Below are positions 8,450 through 18,457 of a DNA stretch of 57,196 nt, piece by piece (position 1 is the stretch's first letter; the number at the start of each line of letters is the position of its first letter). Source of the DNA: Burkholderiaceae bacterium (GTDB lineage: Bacteria > Pseudomonadota > Gammaproteobacteria > Burkholderiales > Burkholderiaceae_D). Both the position numbers and the translations under genes were made by a program. The notes below the pieces were generated by a model that was not told the DNA's origin, did no database searches, and was given only the letters and a program-made list of their open reading frames with translations. The stretch covers positions 1-57,196 of the forward strand of contig JAIETO010000240.1 of NCBI GenBank assembly GCA_019745005.1. The letters are read 5' to 3'.

Positions 8450-8656
8450 GCAAAACCAGCCCAACTCCTCAATTAAATCTATTAAATTATGTTAATTTAG
8501 TTGCTATCTAAGTATTTGATATTTAAAGATAAATGTAGAAATAACAGGTTTGTTATCAGTGCTAAAACATCGACAGAACAAACCCATATGAAGAAGGCAA
8601 TAAGTGGGGCTTAACGAAAGCTTGAAGCTGGCGCGCCAACTTTCGCCCCGTTACTT

Positions 8657-9763
8657 TTAGATAAACGCGTTTTCTTGATTCATTTGCGTGGATGACATTT
8701 GATGCTTGAAGGCAGGTTTACTCTTGTTTAAGGCCTCTTCTGCACGTTTCAATATCGTCTCAGCACTATCACCTTCTAACATGGTGGCAACGCCAACGCT
8801 TGCCGTCACGCGTAATTCTTTGCCAGAAAAAGGAATTGGCAAAGCGATCACCGTCTCCCTCGCCCGTGCCGCAATGCGCCCGGCAACCTCGGCGGAGGTA
8901 TCTGGCAGCAGCACACAAAATTCTTCTGTACCAAATCTTGCCAAACAATCGTAGTCTCGCGTGGCGCGTTTGACCCGTTTGGTCACTTCAATCAAAACAA
9001 TATCGCTGGCATGGCGTCCGTAGTTTTCGCTGATTTGCTTGAGGTGATCAAGATCCAAAATCAGCACAGACAAATTTTTGCCCAAGCGCCCATGACGTTG
9101 AATTTCATTGCTACTGACGCGAATAAATTCTCGTCGATTAACCACGCCTGTGACTGGATCGGTAATAGCTTGTCGCTCAATTTCCATCTCGGCGCTGAGG
9201 ATTTTTTTTCGATAGCGATGCAAATACGCGCCAATTACATTTCCCGTATATGCGCTAGTCAATAACATGACAGCCACACTCAAAATATACGGAAGATTGT
9301 CTTTCACTTTTAACGCCAATGAAAAAAAACTTAATACTAAAAAGAGCACCATCGCGGGACGTAATGCGCCCACCGGTATCGGCAAGGCAATGAAATAAAT
9401 CATGCACATCCAAGCAGCAAAGAGATAATGCCCAAAATAACTGGTGGGGAGCATCACATCGTTAATCAATTGCATGAGCAGCACAGCGGCGCTCCACATC
9501 GATACTTGACGCGTTAAAGTCGCTAGGTCGTGAATCGTACCGAGTTTCTTTAAGAGCCACCAAGAATACGCAAAGATAAAAATCCGTACTGCCGAAATCG
9601 CCCAAAAGGCATCACTCATCACAAGTAGATAAAAATCAAGAAATGCCAAAAGTGGCAAAGCCCACATCACCACCCTGACGACGCGACGAGACTGAATACG
9701 ATCTTGCTTTAAATAATGGAGACGATACACTTCGTCATTTACGTCAGGATAATGAACAGCCAC
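8657..9763 (-). CDS. Membrane GGDEF-domain protein (diguanylate cyclase, variant active site)
   Basis: The 368-residue protein has a membrane part with about five to six hydrophobic helices (about residues 30-182), then a GGDEF domain beginning at TDPVTGVVNRR (201-211). The signature is GTEEF (278-282) in place of GGDEF/GGEEF, and the allosteric I-site RxxD is present as RDYD (269-272). The metal Asp lies in LDLD (237-239), but the usual FKxxND is LKQISEN, so the Asn that contacts guanine in characterised cyclases is Ser. It may therefore make c-di-GMP weakly or act as a sensor. It lies about 200 bp upstream of a c-di-GMP riboswitch, on the same strand. Confidence 0.88.
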   Translation of the reverse strand: MAVHYPDVNDEVYRLHYLKQDRIQSRRVVRVVMWALPLLAFLDFYLLVMSDAFWAISAVRIFIFAYSWWLLKKLGTIHDLATLTRQVSMWSAAVLLMQLINDVMLPTSYFGHYLFAAWMCMIYFIALPIPVGALRPAMVLFLVLSFFSLALKVKDNLPYILSVAVMLLTSAYTGNVIGAYLHRYRKKILSAEMEIERQAITDPVTGVVNRREFIRVSSNEIQRHGRLGKNLSVLILDLDHLKQISENYGRHASDIVLIEVTKRVKRATRDYDCLARFGTEEFCVLLPDTSAEVAGRIAARARETVIALPIPFSGKELRVTASVGVATMLEGDSAETILKRAEEALNKSKPAFKHQMSSTQMNQENAFI

Positions 9764-9973
9764 GGCGACCCCTCTTCAACGTAGATTAAGCGACATATTG
9801 ATAAGTGAATTTATTATAATGTGATTAGACGGGCGTTCTGTGATTTACGGAAGCACGAGCGACACGAATTTGTTGAGTCGCATTTTTTGCGCACGCAATT
9901 TTGATCGAAACCCGCGCAGTAACAAAGCGGGGTCATCAAATCCACCTTTTTATTGAACACATCACACAACTAC

Positions 9974-11362
9974 ATGGATATTCTTCTTTACGACAACTGG
10001 GAACGCCAGCTTCGCACGTTTACACCTATCCACAAAGAGTGGGTTGGCTTGTACTGCTGCGGCCCAACGGTGTATGACTACGCCCATATTGGCAATCTAC
10101 GCACCTATTTGTTTGAAGATTTTTTGCGTCGGACGCTGGAATTCAATGGCCACCACGTACGCCACGTCGTCAACATTACCGACGTGGGTCACCTGGTCTC
10201 TGACGCTGATGATGGCGAAGACAAAATGGAAGCAGGAAGCAGGCGCACTGGCGAGTCGGCTTGGGATATCGCTGAAAAATACACGGTAGCATTTAAAGCA
10301 GACTGCGCGCTTTTGCACATTCGCGAGCCACAAATTTGGTGCAAAGCGACCGATCATATCGCCGAACAGATCGCCTTTATCGCTGCCATTGAAGCAAAAG
10401 GCTTTTGCTATCAAACCAGTGACGGTGTGTATTTCGACACCTCAAAGCAAGATGACTATGGCTATTTGGCACGTTTAAACCGAGCCGGTATCGAGGCTGG
10501 AAAGCGCGTGGATATTGGCGAGAAACGCAATGCGACGGATTTCGCTTTGTGGAAGATCAGTCCAAAAGATTCGCAACGCCAAATGGAATGGGATAGCCCA
10601 TGGGGACGTGGCTTTCCTGGCTGGCATATTGAGTGCTCGGCGATGTCCGCCAAATATTTGGAGCCTTGGTTTGATATCCATTGCGGCGGCGAAGATCACA
10701 TTCCTATCCACCACACGAATGAAATCGCGCAAAACCAAGCTTGCTACAACACGCGCTTAGCCAATTATTGGATGCACGGCTATTTCTTGCAGATTGATGC
10801 GGGCAAAATGTCGAAATCGAGCGGTGATTTTCTGCGCTTACAAACAGTGATAGACCAAGGTTACGACCCGCTCGCCTACCGTTTGCTCTGCCTTTCTGCG
10901 CATTACCGTAGCCAGCTCAATTTTAGCTGGGACGCATTAAAAGCGGCCCAAACAGGCCTAAACCGCTTGCGCGAATCGTACTTTGCAATGCCTGCTGGCG
11001 GCAGTGTCAACGAAGAATTTGCCCAACGTTTTCTGCACGAAATCAACCAAGATTTGAACTTACCTAAAGGCTTGGCCTTGGCTTGGGAAGTATTGAAATC
11101 AGACATATCAGACGCAGATAAAAAAGCAACGATCACCCATTTTGATTTGGTATTGGGCTTAGAGCTGGCCCAATGGCAACCCAAGGCGGCCGAACTTCCA
11201 GCCGAGGTAATCGCTCTCATGGAACAGCGCAAGCAAAGCCGCGCCAACAAAAATTGGGCGGAATCAGATCGCCTGCGCAATGAAATCAATGCGCTTGGTT
11301 ACGACGTGGAAGATAGCGCAGGTGGTATGAGTGCGAAACCGCGCGCAGGGGTTTCGGTCTAA
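9974..11362 (+). CDS. cysS: Cysteine--tRNA ligase, divergent type
   Basis: Charges tRNA-Cys with cysteine. The ATG at 9974 is preferred; an in-frame TTG at 9953 adds seven unlike residues, and neither has a good Shine-Dalgarno. The 462-residue class I synthetase has CCGPTVYDYAHIGN (HIGH variant HIGN at 38-41; zinc Cys C29), WHIECS with C221, HHTNE (zinc H246/E250 region) and KMSKS at 278-282. After the first helix it reads VNITDVGHLVSDADDGEDKME, unlike the NITDIDDK form of common proteobacterial CysS, so it belongs to a divergent subgroup. All catalytic and zinc residues are present. Whether a second, canonical cysS exists cannot be judged here. Confidence 0.9.
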   Translation: MDILLYDNWERQLRTFTPIHKEWVGLYCCGPTVYDYAHIGNLRTYLFEDFLRRTLEFNGHHVRHVVNITDVGHLVSDADDGEDKMEAGSRRTGESAWDIAEKYTVAFKADCALLHIREPQIWCKATDHIAEQIAFIAAIEAKGFCYQTSDGVYFDTSKQDDYGYLARLNRAGIEAGKRVDIGEKRNATDFALWKISPKDSQRQMEWDSPWGRGFPGWHIECSAMSAKYLEPWFDIHCGGEDHIPIHHTNEIAQNQACYNTRLANYWMHGYFLQIDAGKMSKSSGDFLRLQTVIDQGYDPLAYRLLCLSAHYRSQLNFSWDALKAAQTGLNRLRESYFAMPAGGSVNEEFAQRFLHEINQDLNLPKGLALAWEVLKSDISDADKKATITHFDLVLGLELAQWQPKAAELPAEVIALMEQRKQSRANKNWAESDRLRNEINALGYDVEDSAGGMSAKPRAGVSV

Positions 11363-11370
11363 AGAAGACG

Positions 11371-11403
11371 CAGCGGGCAATTCATCGCCATGTGGATGAA
11401 TGC
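11371..11403. terminator. Possible bidirectional terminator hairpin
   Basis: Between convergent cysS and truB, arms GCGGGCAATTCATC and GATGAATGCTCGC pair imperfectly around an 8-nt loop. There is no clear T-run, so this is a weak call. Confidence 0.35.
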
Positions 11404-11417
11404 TCGCTACACTTCGG

Positions 11418-12383
11418 CTAGCGTTCTTGCGCCACTTTTTCGCCTAGTTGTACGGTTGAGATCAACCTCTCTGGCGCCAACAAACCCGATTCCGTCACTA
11501 AACCCGAACCGATCAGTTTGCATTGCGCCTCCCCTTCAACAAGACCATAGACACGCACACGACCCAAGTAGTCCGGCAAGTGAAGTCCCTCTTTGCCCAT
11601 CGCCAAGCGTTGCCCTTGCAGAAAACGGCGCGCTAATTCCTGATTCAATTCAATCGCTGGAAAACTCGATAAAAGCGCATCTACGGGGGCGAGCAAGGCC
11701 AATCTTTGGGCGTCTTCTAGCTGAGTCAATGCGTCAAGGGTAATACTATTTTCCAGCGTGAGATGACCAACTGCCGTGCGCCTTAATTGATTCAAATGGG
11801 CGCCACAGCCAAGTGCCGCGCCAATGTCCTCGCCTAAGACGCGGATGTAGGTGCCTTTAGAACAGCACACGTTCAAGGTGAGGAATGGTGCAAGGTAACT
11901 TACTAATTCAAGACGATGGATTCGCACCGGGCGCGCAACGCGCTCTAGCGTGATGCCTTCCCGCGCATATTCGTAATACGCCTTACCGTCGCGTTTGAGG
12001 GCGGAATACATCGGTGGAACTTGCAGAATATCGCCAGTAAATTGCGGCAGAATTTGCCGAATTTGTTCTTCCGTTAGTGTTACTGGCGTCGCTGCTGTCA
12101 CGTCGCCTTCGGTGTCGCCGGTGGTCGTTTGCACGCCGAGGTGCACCACCGTTTGATAAGTTTTATCTGCCTCCAGTAAGTCTTGCGAAAATTTCGTCGC
12201 CTCACCAAAACATAAAGGGAGTAAGCCCGTTGCAAACGGGTCGAGCGTGCCAGTGTGCCCTGCTTTTAATGCGTTCAATAAGCGTTTTGCTTTAATCAAT
12301 GCGTCGTTACTCGACCAAGTCACTGGCTTATCAAGCAGCAACACACCGTCGACGACATTGCGTTTTATTTTTTTTACTTGCAT
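11418..12383 (-). CDS. truB: tRNA pseudouridine-55 synthase TruB
   Basis: The 321-residue protein starts with an N-terminal core containing GVLLLDKP and GHTGTLDPFATGLLPL, in which D48 is the catalytic Asp; the YEYAREGI and GTYIRVLGEDIG segments are also family hallmarks, and a short C-terminal PUA-like region follows. It converts U55 in the T-loop of elongator tRNAs to pseudouridine and helps tRNA folding. Length matches the family (about 300-320). It is last in the rimP-nusA-infB-rbfA-truB order, 85 bp after rbfA. Confidence 0.95.
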   Translation of the reverse strand: MQVKKIKRNVVDGVLLLDKPVTWSSNDALIKAKRLLNALKAGHTGTLDPFATGLLPLCFGEATKFSQDLLEADKTYQTVVHLGVQTTTGDTEGDVTAATPVTLTEEQIRQILPQFTGDILQVPPMYSALKRDGKAYYEYAREGITLERVARPVRIHRLELVSYLAPFLTLNVCCSKGTYIRVLGEDIGAALGCGAHLNQLRRTAVGHLTLENSITLDALTQLEDAQRLALLAPVDALLSSFPAIELNQELARRFLQGQRLAMGKEGLHLPDYLGRVRVYGLVEGEAQCKLIGSGLVTESGLLAPERLISTVQLGEKVAQER

Positions 12384-12468
12384 GGCGTGCGAAAGTTAAG
12401 GCGTCAAAGAGAAGGCAAGCTTAGATACGCTGCGGCTTTGCGCGATATCCAAGCTCTCTTCACGGTAC

Positions 12469-12870
12469 TTACTCTTTGGGTTCACCAAGGTCGTCATCTT
12501 TTGACCTTGTGGCATTTGCTTCGTCAATCAACTTTGACATTGCCATGCCACGCATGGTTGAGGTGTCATGCACAAAATGAAGTTGTGGCAGCGTATGAAT
12601 GCGCAAACGCAATCCAAGTTGGTTGCGCAAAAAGCCAGCAGCTTTATTGAGGCCTTCCAGCGCGTTCTTGATCGCGACAGGGTCGTCGGCCAGGCTGGTA
12701 AAAAATATTTTCGCGTGCGCGTAGTCTGGGGTCAAACTGACTTCCGTCAAGGTAATCATACCAACGCGAGGGTCTTTTAGTTCCGACCAAATGATCTCCG
12801 CCAAGTCGCGTTGGATTTGGTCAGCAACGCGCAAGCCGCGCGCGGGGATGGATTTACTATTTTTTGCCAT
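12469..12870 (-). CDS. rbfA: 30S ribosome-binding factor RbfA
   Basis: The 133-residue protein has the RbfA KH-like fold signatures: [14 protein letters not shown] near the N-terminus, [26 protein letters not shown] in the centre, and [16 protein letters not shown] near the C-terminus. It binds the 30S subunit near helix 1 of 16S rRNA during late maturation and cold adaptation. Unusually, about 425 bp separate it from infB, including a strong hairpin and a repeat element, so rbfA-truB may be transcribed from its own promoter. Confidence 0.94.
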   Translation of the reverse strand: MAKNSKSIPARGLRVADQIQRDLAEIIWSELKDPRVGMITLTEVSLTPDYAHAKIFFTSLADDPVAIKNALEGLNKAAGFLRNQLGLRLRIHTLPQLHFVHDTSTMRGMAMSKLIDEANATRSKDDDLGEPKE

Positions 12871-13245
12871 ATGTACTATCGAAAATAAACAAAGACCCGA
12901 AGTTAGAATTCAAGCCAAAAAATGAGGGTAAAGTTTCACCACTTCGTATGCACAGCTAAAACCACGGAGCTTCTGGTCTCACTATAGTCATAAATTGAAA
13001 ATACTGAATCTCAGAATCTCAATGCAAAACTTAGTTTTTGTGGTGCTTTAACTTTGCGCCTAGTCTAAAGGCACATACTCCAATAAGTATTTTTATAATG
13101 CGCTTTAATTAAAGGCGCAAAGATAGAATAAATGTTTTAAATATTGGGAGTATATGATTAACTTGCGGAAAAACTTTTCAAACAACTGTGATTTTTCAAA
13201 AAAACTCACTCGTGCGGCAGGAGCAAAAATCCATCGTCACCAAAC
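12871..13245. other. infB-rbfA spacer without genes
   Basis: About 375 bp of AT-rich DNA with no credible reading frame; it holds the second 80-bp repeat copy (13075-13154). The segment next to it carries GCGCC/GGCGC-type short inverted repeats (around 13056-13072) that may extend the folding of the element. It must also contain any separate rbfA promoter. Confidence 0.55.
13075..13154 (+). repeat. 80-bp TIR element, copy 2
   Basis: The best preserved copy. It begins ATACTCCAATAA and ends TATTGGGAGTATA, so the outer arms are almost perfect inverted repeats. GTATTTTT follows the left arm, and the inner hairpin is GCGCTTTAATTAAAGGCGC (from 13100). The distance from GCGC to the end is 55 nt, identical to the other copies. 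It lies in the infB-rbfA spacer, on the strand opposite those genes. Confidence 0.82.
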
Positions 13246-13273
13246 AACAATGGTGGCAACAGCCACCATTGTT
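13246..13273 (-). terminator. Strong hairpin after infB
   Basis: A perfect 12-bp stem AACAATGGTGGC / GCCACCATTGTT with an AACA loop, 22 bp past the infB stop. There is no long T-run on the minus strand, so it may be an attenuator or RNA-stabilising hairpin rather than a full terminator before rbfA. Confidence 0.6.
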
Positions 13274-13295
13274 TGCTCAAAAACAAGCGCCAAAT

Positions 13296-16145
13296 TTACA
13301 GACTACGTGCGATCTCTTGGACTTCAAATACTTCGAGCATATCGCCCACTTGAATGTCATTGTAGGCCTTCAGTGACAAGCCGCACTCCATACCGGCTTT
13401 GACTTCTTTCGCATCGTCTTTGTAACGCTTCAACGAATCCAATTCGCCTGTCCAAGTGACGACATTGTTACGCAACAAGCGTACCGATGACGTGCGCTTC
13501 ACAGTACCTTCTGTGACTAAGCAACCCGCAATTGATCCGACTTTGCTGACCGTAAACACTTGGCGAATTTCGACCATACCGATGACGGTTTCGCGCTGTT
13601 CCGGTGCCAACATGCCTGACAAGGCTGCTTTGATCTCATCCACCGCATCGTAAATGATGTTGTAGTAGCGAATATCCACACCGTTCGATTCAGCCAACTT
13701 ACGTGCCGACGCATCAGCCCGTGTGTTAAAGCCAATGATCACCGCTTTCGAGGCCACGGCTAAGTTCACGTCAGACTCAGAAATACCACCCACTGCAGCG
13801 TGTACCACTTGTACACGAACTTCGGCAGTAGAAAGTTTAACCAACGACTGAACCAGCGCTTCTTGTGAACCTTGTACGTCCGTTTTAACAATGATAGGCA
13901 AGTTCTTGAGTTCGCCTTCGCCCATTTGCTCGAACATATTTTCGAGTTTTGCAGCTTGCTGTTTGGCCAGCTTAACGTCGCGATACTTACCTTGACGGAA
14001 CAAGGCAATTTCGCGCGCTTTGCGCTCATCCACCATCACCATCAGTTCTTCACCAGCAGCAGGCACTTCGGTCAAGCCTTGAATTTCTACAGGAATAGAT
14101 GGTCCGGCTTCGCTAATGTTTTTACCGTTTTCATCCAACATGGCGCGCACACGTCCATACGAGGAGCCGGCTAGAACCACATCGCCACGCTTCAAGGTAC
14201 CCGATTGCACCAAAATTGTCGCAACTGTTCCGCGACCTTTATCCAGACGCGATTCAATCACCAAACCTTTTGCGGGCGCGTCTTTTGGCGCTTTCAATTC
14301 CAAAACCTCAGCCTGCAACAAAACGTTTTCAAGCAAATCGTCAATGCCTTGGCCCGTTTTGGCGGATACCGAAACAAACGGTGATTCACCACCGTACTCT
14401 TCCGGCACAACGCCTTCTGCAATCAATTCTTGTTTGACGCGATCCATGTTCGCGCTAGGTTTATCGATTTTGTTGACCGCCACGACCAAGGGTACGCCAG
14501 CAGCTTTCGCATGGGCAATCGCCTCTTTCGTCTGTGGCATCACACCATCGTCAGCCGCAACCACCAAAATAACGATATCAGTTGCCTTGGCACCGCGCGC
14601 ACGCATTGCCGTAAAGGCTTCGTGTCCAGGGGTATCCAAGAAAGTGATCATGCCACGTGGGGTTTCTACGTGGTAGGCACCAATATGCTGCGTAATACCA
14701 CCGGCTTCGCCAGAGGCCACTTTGGCGCGGCGAATATAGTCAAGTAGCGAGGTCTTACCATGATCGACGTGTCCCATGACAGTGACAACCGGCGCGCGCG
14801 ATGAAGATTCATACTCGGCGTGTTCCGCTACGTCGGTCAACATTGCTTCAGGATCATCAATCTTGGCGGAGAACGCCTTATGTCCCATTTCTTCGACCAA
14901 AATCATGGTCGTTTCTTGGTCTAACACTTGGTTGATCGTGCACATCTGCCCCAATTTCATCAGGTGTTTGATGACTTCAGAGGCTTTGACCGACATCTTA
15001 TGCGCCAATTCCGCGACGGTGATGGTTTCCGGCACGTGTACATCTTTCACAACAGCTTCTACAGGCGCTTGGAAATTGGTATCGCGTTGCTCTTCTTGCT
15101 GATGATTGCGGCGACCTTTTGGCCCACCCTTCCAACCTTCGCGCACTGGTGCCGCGTTACCACGGGTTTTAATGCCACCACGCTTTTTCGCATCTTCTTG
15201 CCAGGTCGAAGAAACATTGGCCGATTTGATTGATTTCTTATCGACGACAACTGCTTTGTCGTCTTTCTTTTCTGACGACGCTTTTTTCTCGCCCGTCTTT
15301 TTATCAACAGGCTTATGCAGCGTGCCTTCTGCTACTTTTGGCGCGACTACCGGCTCTGGCGCCTTGGCTGGTCGGCGCGCCGCATTCATCATTTCTTTAA
15401 TTTGTGCAACTTCGTCCGCCACTTTTTTTCGCGCGACTTCCGTTACGGCAACGCGTTGCGCTGCTTCTTTTGCATCTGAGGCAGTTTTCTTTTTCGCCGT
15501 TTCTGCGCTTGCGCGTTTCTTTTCTTCGTCAGCCGCGCTGCTTACCGCTGCGTTCTTTTTACTTGCTTTGGCAGGTGCTTCGTCAGCGTTCTTGGCGATT
15601 TCTACTTCTGCAGTTTCAGCTTCAGCTTTTGCTAACGCGGCAGCGGCGATTTCAGCTTCACGCATGGCTTGTGCTTGCGCTTCTTTCTCCGCTTCAAGTT
15701 TTTCTAGATGCTTCTGTTTTTCTAGCAATTCCGCTTCTTGGCGCGCAATCATTTCCGCTTCGAGGCGCGCAGCCTCTTCCAAACGAGCGACTTCTGCGGC
15801 ATCGACGGCGGGCGCTTTTGGCGCCTCTTCAGGTGCAGCTTCATCCCGCTTCACAAAAGTACGTTTCTTACGAACCTCGACCTGGATCGTGCGAGACTTA
15901 CCCGTTGCATCAGCTTGCTTAATTTCAGTCGTTTCTTTGCGCGTCAGCGTAATTTTTTTCTTCTCAACATCCGCCTTTACACCATGAGAACGACGTAAGT
16001 GTTCCAGAAGCTTATCTTTATCTTCTTTCGACAATACGTCAGACGTCGAGCTTTTGCTCACGCCAGCTGCCTGCAATTGCGTTAGCAACAAATCGCCCGA
16101 CATTTTTAGCTCGGTGGCAAATTGAGCTACATTAGTACTCGCCAT
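13296..16145 (-). CDS. infB: Translation initiation factor IF-2
   Basis: The 949-residue protein brings initiator tRNA to the 30S subunit and drives subunit joining with GTP. The first 50 residues form the IF2-N subdomain. A long Ala/Glu/Lys-rich, coiled-coil-like region (about 60-360) is typical of betaproteobacterial IF-2. A second IF2-N-like segment (about 372-425) precedes the GTPase domain with GHVDHGKT (458-465), DTPGHEAF (504-511) and NKID; the C-terminal beta-barrels carry the fMet-tRNA-binding part. AGAGGA lies before the ATG at 16145. The gene follows nusA by about 65 bp. Confidence 0.97.
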   Translation of the reverse strand: MASTNVAQFATELKMSGDLLLTQLQAAGVSKSSTSDVLSKEDKDKLLEHLRRSHGVKADVEKKKITLTRKETTEIKQADATGKSRTIQVEVRKKRTFVKRDEAAPEEAPKAPAVDAAEVARLEEAARLEAEMIARQEAELLEKQKHLEKLEAEKEAQAQAMREAEIAAAALAKAEAETAEVEIAKNADEAPAKASKKNAAVSSAADEEKKRASAETAKKKTASDAKEAAQRVAVTEVARKKVADEVAQIKEMMNAARRPAKAPEPVVAPKVAEGTLHKPVDKKTGEKKASSEKKDDKAVVVDKKSIKSANVSSTWQEDAKKRGGIKTRGNAAPVREGWKGGPKGRRNHQQEEQRDTNFQAPVEAVVKDVHVPETITVAELAHKMSVKASEVIKHLMKLGQMCTINQVLDQETTMILVEEMGHKAFSAKIDDPEAMLTDVAEHAEYESSSRAPVVTVMGHVDHGKTSLLDYIRRAKVASGEAGGITQHIGAYHVETPRGMITFLDTPGHEAFTAMRARGAKATDIVILVVAADDGVMPQTKEAIAHAKAAGVPLVVAVNKIDKPSANMDRVKQELIAEGVVPEEYGGESPFVSVSAKTGQGIDDLLENVLLQAEVLELKAPKDAPAKGLVIESRLDKGRGTVATILVQSGTLKRGDVVLAGSSYGRVRAMLDENGKNISEAGPSIPVEIQGLTEVPAAGEELMVMVDERKAREIALFRQGKYRDVKLAKQQAAKLENMFEQMGEGELKNLPIIVKTDVQGSQEALVQSLVKLSTAEVRVQVVHAAVGGISESDVNLAVASKAVIIGFNTRADASARKLAESNGVDIRYYNIIYDAVDEIKAALSGMLAPEQRETVIGMVEIRQVFTVSKVGSIAGCLVTEGTVKRTSSVRLLRNNVVTWTGELDSLKRYKDDAKEVKAGMECGLSLKAYNDIQVGDMLEVFEVQEIARSL

Positions 16146-16211
16146 TCAGTCCTCTTTTTCTCTGTGCGCTTTTTCAACGCAATAAAACGCTTCAATTGAT
16201 CGTGCTACTAC

Positions 16212-17771
16212 TTATTTCGCTTCAACTATTTTCCAAGCAGCAGCAGCCAAAGCTTTGGCATGATCATCATATTTTGCGTCAATGAGTTTCATTTCATCAT
16301 CAGAAACGTCTTCAAATCCGTTTTGAATCAATTGACGAGCGCGATCTGTCGACAAGGCCAAAATTGCGCCAAACTCGTCATACGCTAAACCAGCAAAAGC
16401 TGCTAATGTCTTCACCCCAGCCAGACCTAGCTTACCGGCAGTAACGCGACTCATACCGTCAAGATTGATCAACGCATCTTCTACACCATCAACACCCTCT
16501 TCAGAAGCGATTGCTTCCGTCAGCAATGCATCACGAGCGCGGTTACGCAACTCATTGACCGTATCTTCGTCGAGTGCGTCGATTTCCAACATTTCGCTGA
16601 TTGGCACGTAGGCGATTTCTTCCAAGCTGGAGAAGCCCTCATCGACCAAAATATCGGCAACTTCTTGATCAACGTCCAACTTTTCCATGAAGAGTATGCG
16701 AATGCCAGCCGTCTCTTGCTCTGCTTTGTTTGCAGATTCTTCGGCCGTCATGATGTTGATTTTCCAGCCAGTCAATTCCGCCGCGAGACGCACGTTTTGG
16801 CCACTTCGCCCAATCGCAATCGCTAGATTTTCCTCATCAACGACGACATCCATGCCGTGCTTTTCTTCGTCAACCACGATAGAAGAAACATTTGCCGGTG
16901 CCAATGCACCAATCACAAACTGTGCAGGATCATCCGACCACAACACAATATCGACGCGCTCGCCACCCAACTCGCCCGTTACAGCTTGAACGCGAGAACC
17001 ACGCATGCCAACACAAGTACCAATAGGATCGATCCGCTTATCATCAGTGTGCACAGCGATTTTTGCGCGCACGCCAGGGTCACGTGCAGCAGACTTGATG
17101 ACGAGCGAACCCTGCTCGATCTCCGGCACTTCCAATTCAAACAACTTCATGATGAATTCAGGCGCCGTGCGTGACAAGATTACTTGAGGGCCACGGGCAT
17201 TACGATCAATGCGCAAAATGTAAGCACGTACACGATCTCCGACACGGAGGTTTTCTTTTGGAATCATCTGATCGCGCGGCAAACGTGCTTCAATTTTGCC
17301 GGATTCAACGACGGCTTCGCCACGCTCCATGCGCTTAATCGTGCCTGTCACTAAAGCGTCGCCACGCTCCAAAAAGTCAGCCAAAATCTGTTCGCGCTCG
17401 GCATCACGAATACGCCGCAAGACGACTTGCTTGGTATCCTGCGCAAAACGACGACCCAGCTCGACCGATTCAATCGGCTCTTCGATGTATTCATCGACTT
17501 CAATATCAGGGTATTGCTCTAGAGCCTCAAAGTGTAAAATCTCTTGATCGGGCAATTGCAAACCAGCATCATCAGCGACGACATGCCAACGCCTAAACGA
17601 GCTATATTCACCCGTAGCACGATCAACTTCGACGCGAATATCGACCTCACCCTCATAACGCTTTTTTGTAGCCTGCGCTAACGCATGCTCAAGCGCACTA
17701 AAGACGATATCTTCATCCACGTTTTTTTCACGCGCCAGCACATCAACTAACAATAAAACTTCGCGACTCAT
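16212..17771 (-). CDS. nusA: Transcription termination/antitermination factor NusA
   Basis: The 519-residue protein binds RNA polymerase and modulates pausing, termination and antitermination. In order it shows the N-terminal polymerase-binding domain ([18 protein letters not shown]), an S1 domain (about 135-200, [20 protein letters not shown]), KH1 and KH2 ([30 protein letters not shown]), and two acidic helix-hairpin-helix repeats at the C-terminus, as in E. coli NusA. The start overlaps the rimP stop by 4 bp (ATGA), indicating translational coupling. Confidence 0.97.
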   Translation of the reverse strand: MSREVLLLVDVLAREKNVDEDIVFSALEHALAQATKKRYEGEVDIRVEVDRATGEYSSFRRWHVVADDAGLQLPDQEILHFEALEQYPDIEVDEYIEEPIESVELGRRFAQDTKQVVLRRIRDAEREQILADFLERGDALVTGTIKRMERGEAVVESGKIEARLPRDQMIPKENLRVGDRVRAYILRIDRNARGPQVILSRTAPEFIMKLFELEVPEIEQGSLVIKSAARDPGVRAKIAVHTDDKRIDPIGTCVGMRGSRVQAVTGELGGERVDIVLWSDDPAQFVIGALAPANVSSIVVDEEKHGMDVVVDEENLAIAIGRSGQNVRLAAELTGWKINIMTAEESANKAEQETAGIRILFMEKLDVDQEVADILVDEGFSSLEEIAYVPISEMLEIDALDEDTVNELRNRARDALLTEAIASEEGVDGVEDALINLDGMSRVTAGKLGLAGVKTLAAFAGLAYDEFGAILALSTDRARQLIQNGFEDVSDDEMKLIDAKYDDHAKALAAAAWKIVEAK

Positions 17772-18253
17772 GCTTTGCGACTCCTAAAATCCACTTGCGG
17801 CACCAAACGTGCCTTATCCACATCAGCGAGCGTAAATTCCAACATCGCTGCCCCGTCTTTTCCTTCAAACTCCAACTTCAATGTATCGCCCTCAATTTCA
17901 TGCAATACACCTTCAAAATTCTTGCGATTAAATGCATCTGGCATTGGTAAGCGCAACTTGACCGCCATCCTCTCACCCACAAACCGTTCGAAATCAGCCA
18001 TTTTTTTTAGCGGCCTATCTAGACCTGGCGATGAAACTTCAAGTCGCTCATAGTTGACGTTTTCGATGGTCAACACATGCGAGAGCTGATGACTTACTTT
18101 TGCACAGTCCTCTACCGTGACGTGACCTCTTTCAAGATCAGCGGGTAAAAAATCAATGAACACGCGAAACAATCCTCGCTCACCCAGCTCAAAATCAACT
18201 AGATCGTAGCCAGTCCCATTTACTGTTGTTTCAATTAAGTCAAGCAATCGCAC
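17768..18253 (-). CDS. rimP: Ribosome maturation factor RimP
   Basis: The 161-residue protein has the RimP two-domain form: an N-terminal alpha/beta domain ending with [20 protein letters not shown] and [12 protein letters not shown], then an SH3-like barrel. It acts in 30S assembly. The start is GTG at 18253, preceded by GAGGA. The RluB terminator lies 60 bp upstream, so the rimP-nusA-infB unit should have a promoter in that gap or within the end of rluB. Confidence 0.94.
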   Translation of the reverse strand: MRLLDLIETTVNGTGYDLVDFELGERGLFRVFIDFLPADLERGHVTVEDCAKVSHQLSHVLTIENVNYERLEVSSPGLDRPLKKMADFERFVGERMAVKLRLPMPDAFNRKNFEGVLHEIEGDTLKLEFEGKDGAAMLEFTLADVDKARLVPQVDFRSRKA

Positions 18254-18311
18254 AAAATCCTCGATTCGTAGGTGAAGGCACTTGCCGATTTACCATGAAG
18301 AAAAGCGCCAA

Positions 18312-18336
18312 CAAAAAAAAATGGGCAACAGCCCAT
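18312..18336 (-). terminator. Intrinsic terminator of scpB-rluB
   Basis: Stem ATGGGC / GCCCAT with a 4-nt loop. On the minus strand it is followed by nine T. It lies 120 bp after the rluB stop and before rimP. Confidence 0.82.
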
Positions 18337-18457
18337 CTCTTTTTTGTAGCGCCTCGCATCAAAGTACCGCCAAGGAATGCCAGCTAACTCTAAGATTATA
18401 AACGAATTTATGTCTTGTCGCAATGAAAACCACGACCAAATTGACTCAAAAAAAGAC

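Noticed and set aside
15106-15987. Long plus-strand reading frame (293 codons) opposite infB
   Set aside because: It mirrors the Ala/Glu/Lys-rich repeats of IF-2 and gives a Ser/Ala/Phe-rich sequence with no family likeness and no Shine-Dalgarno; an antisense shadow.
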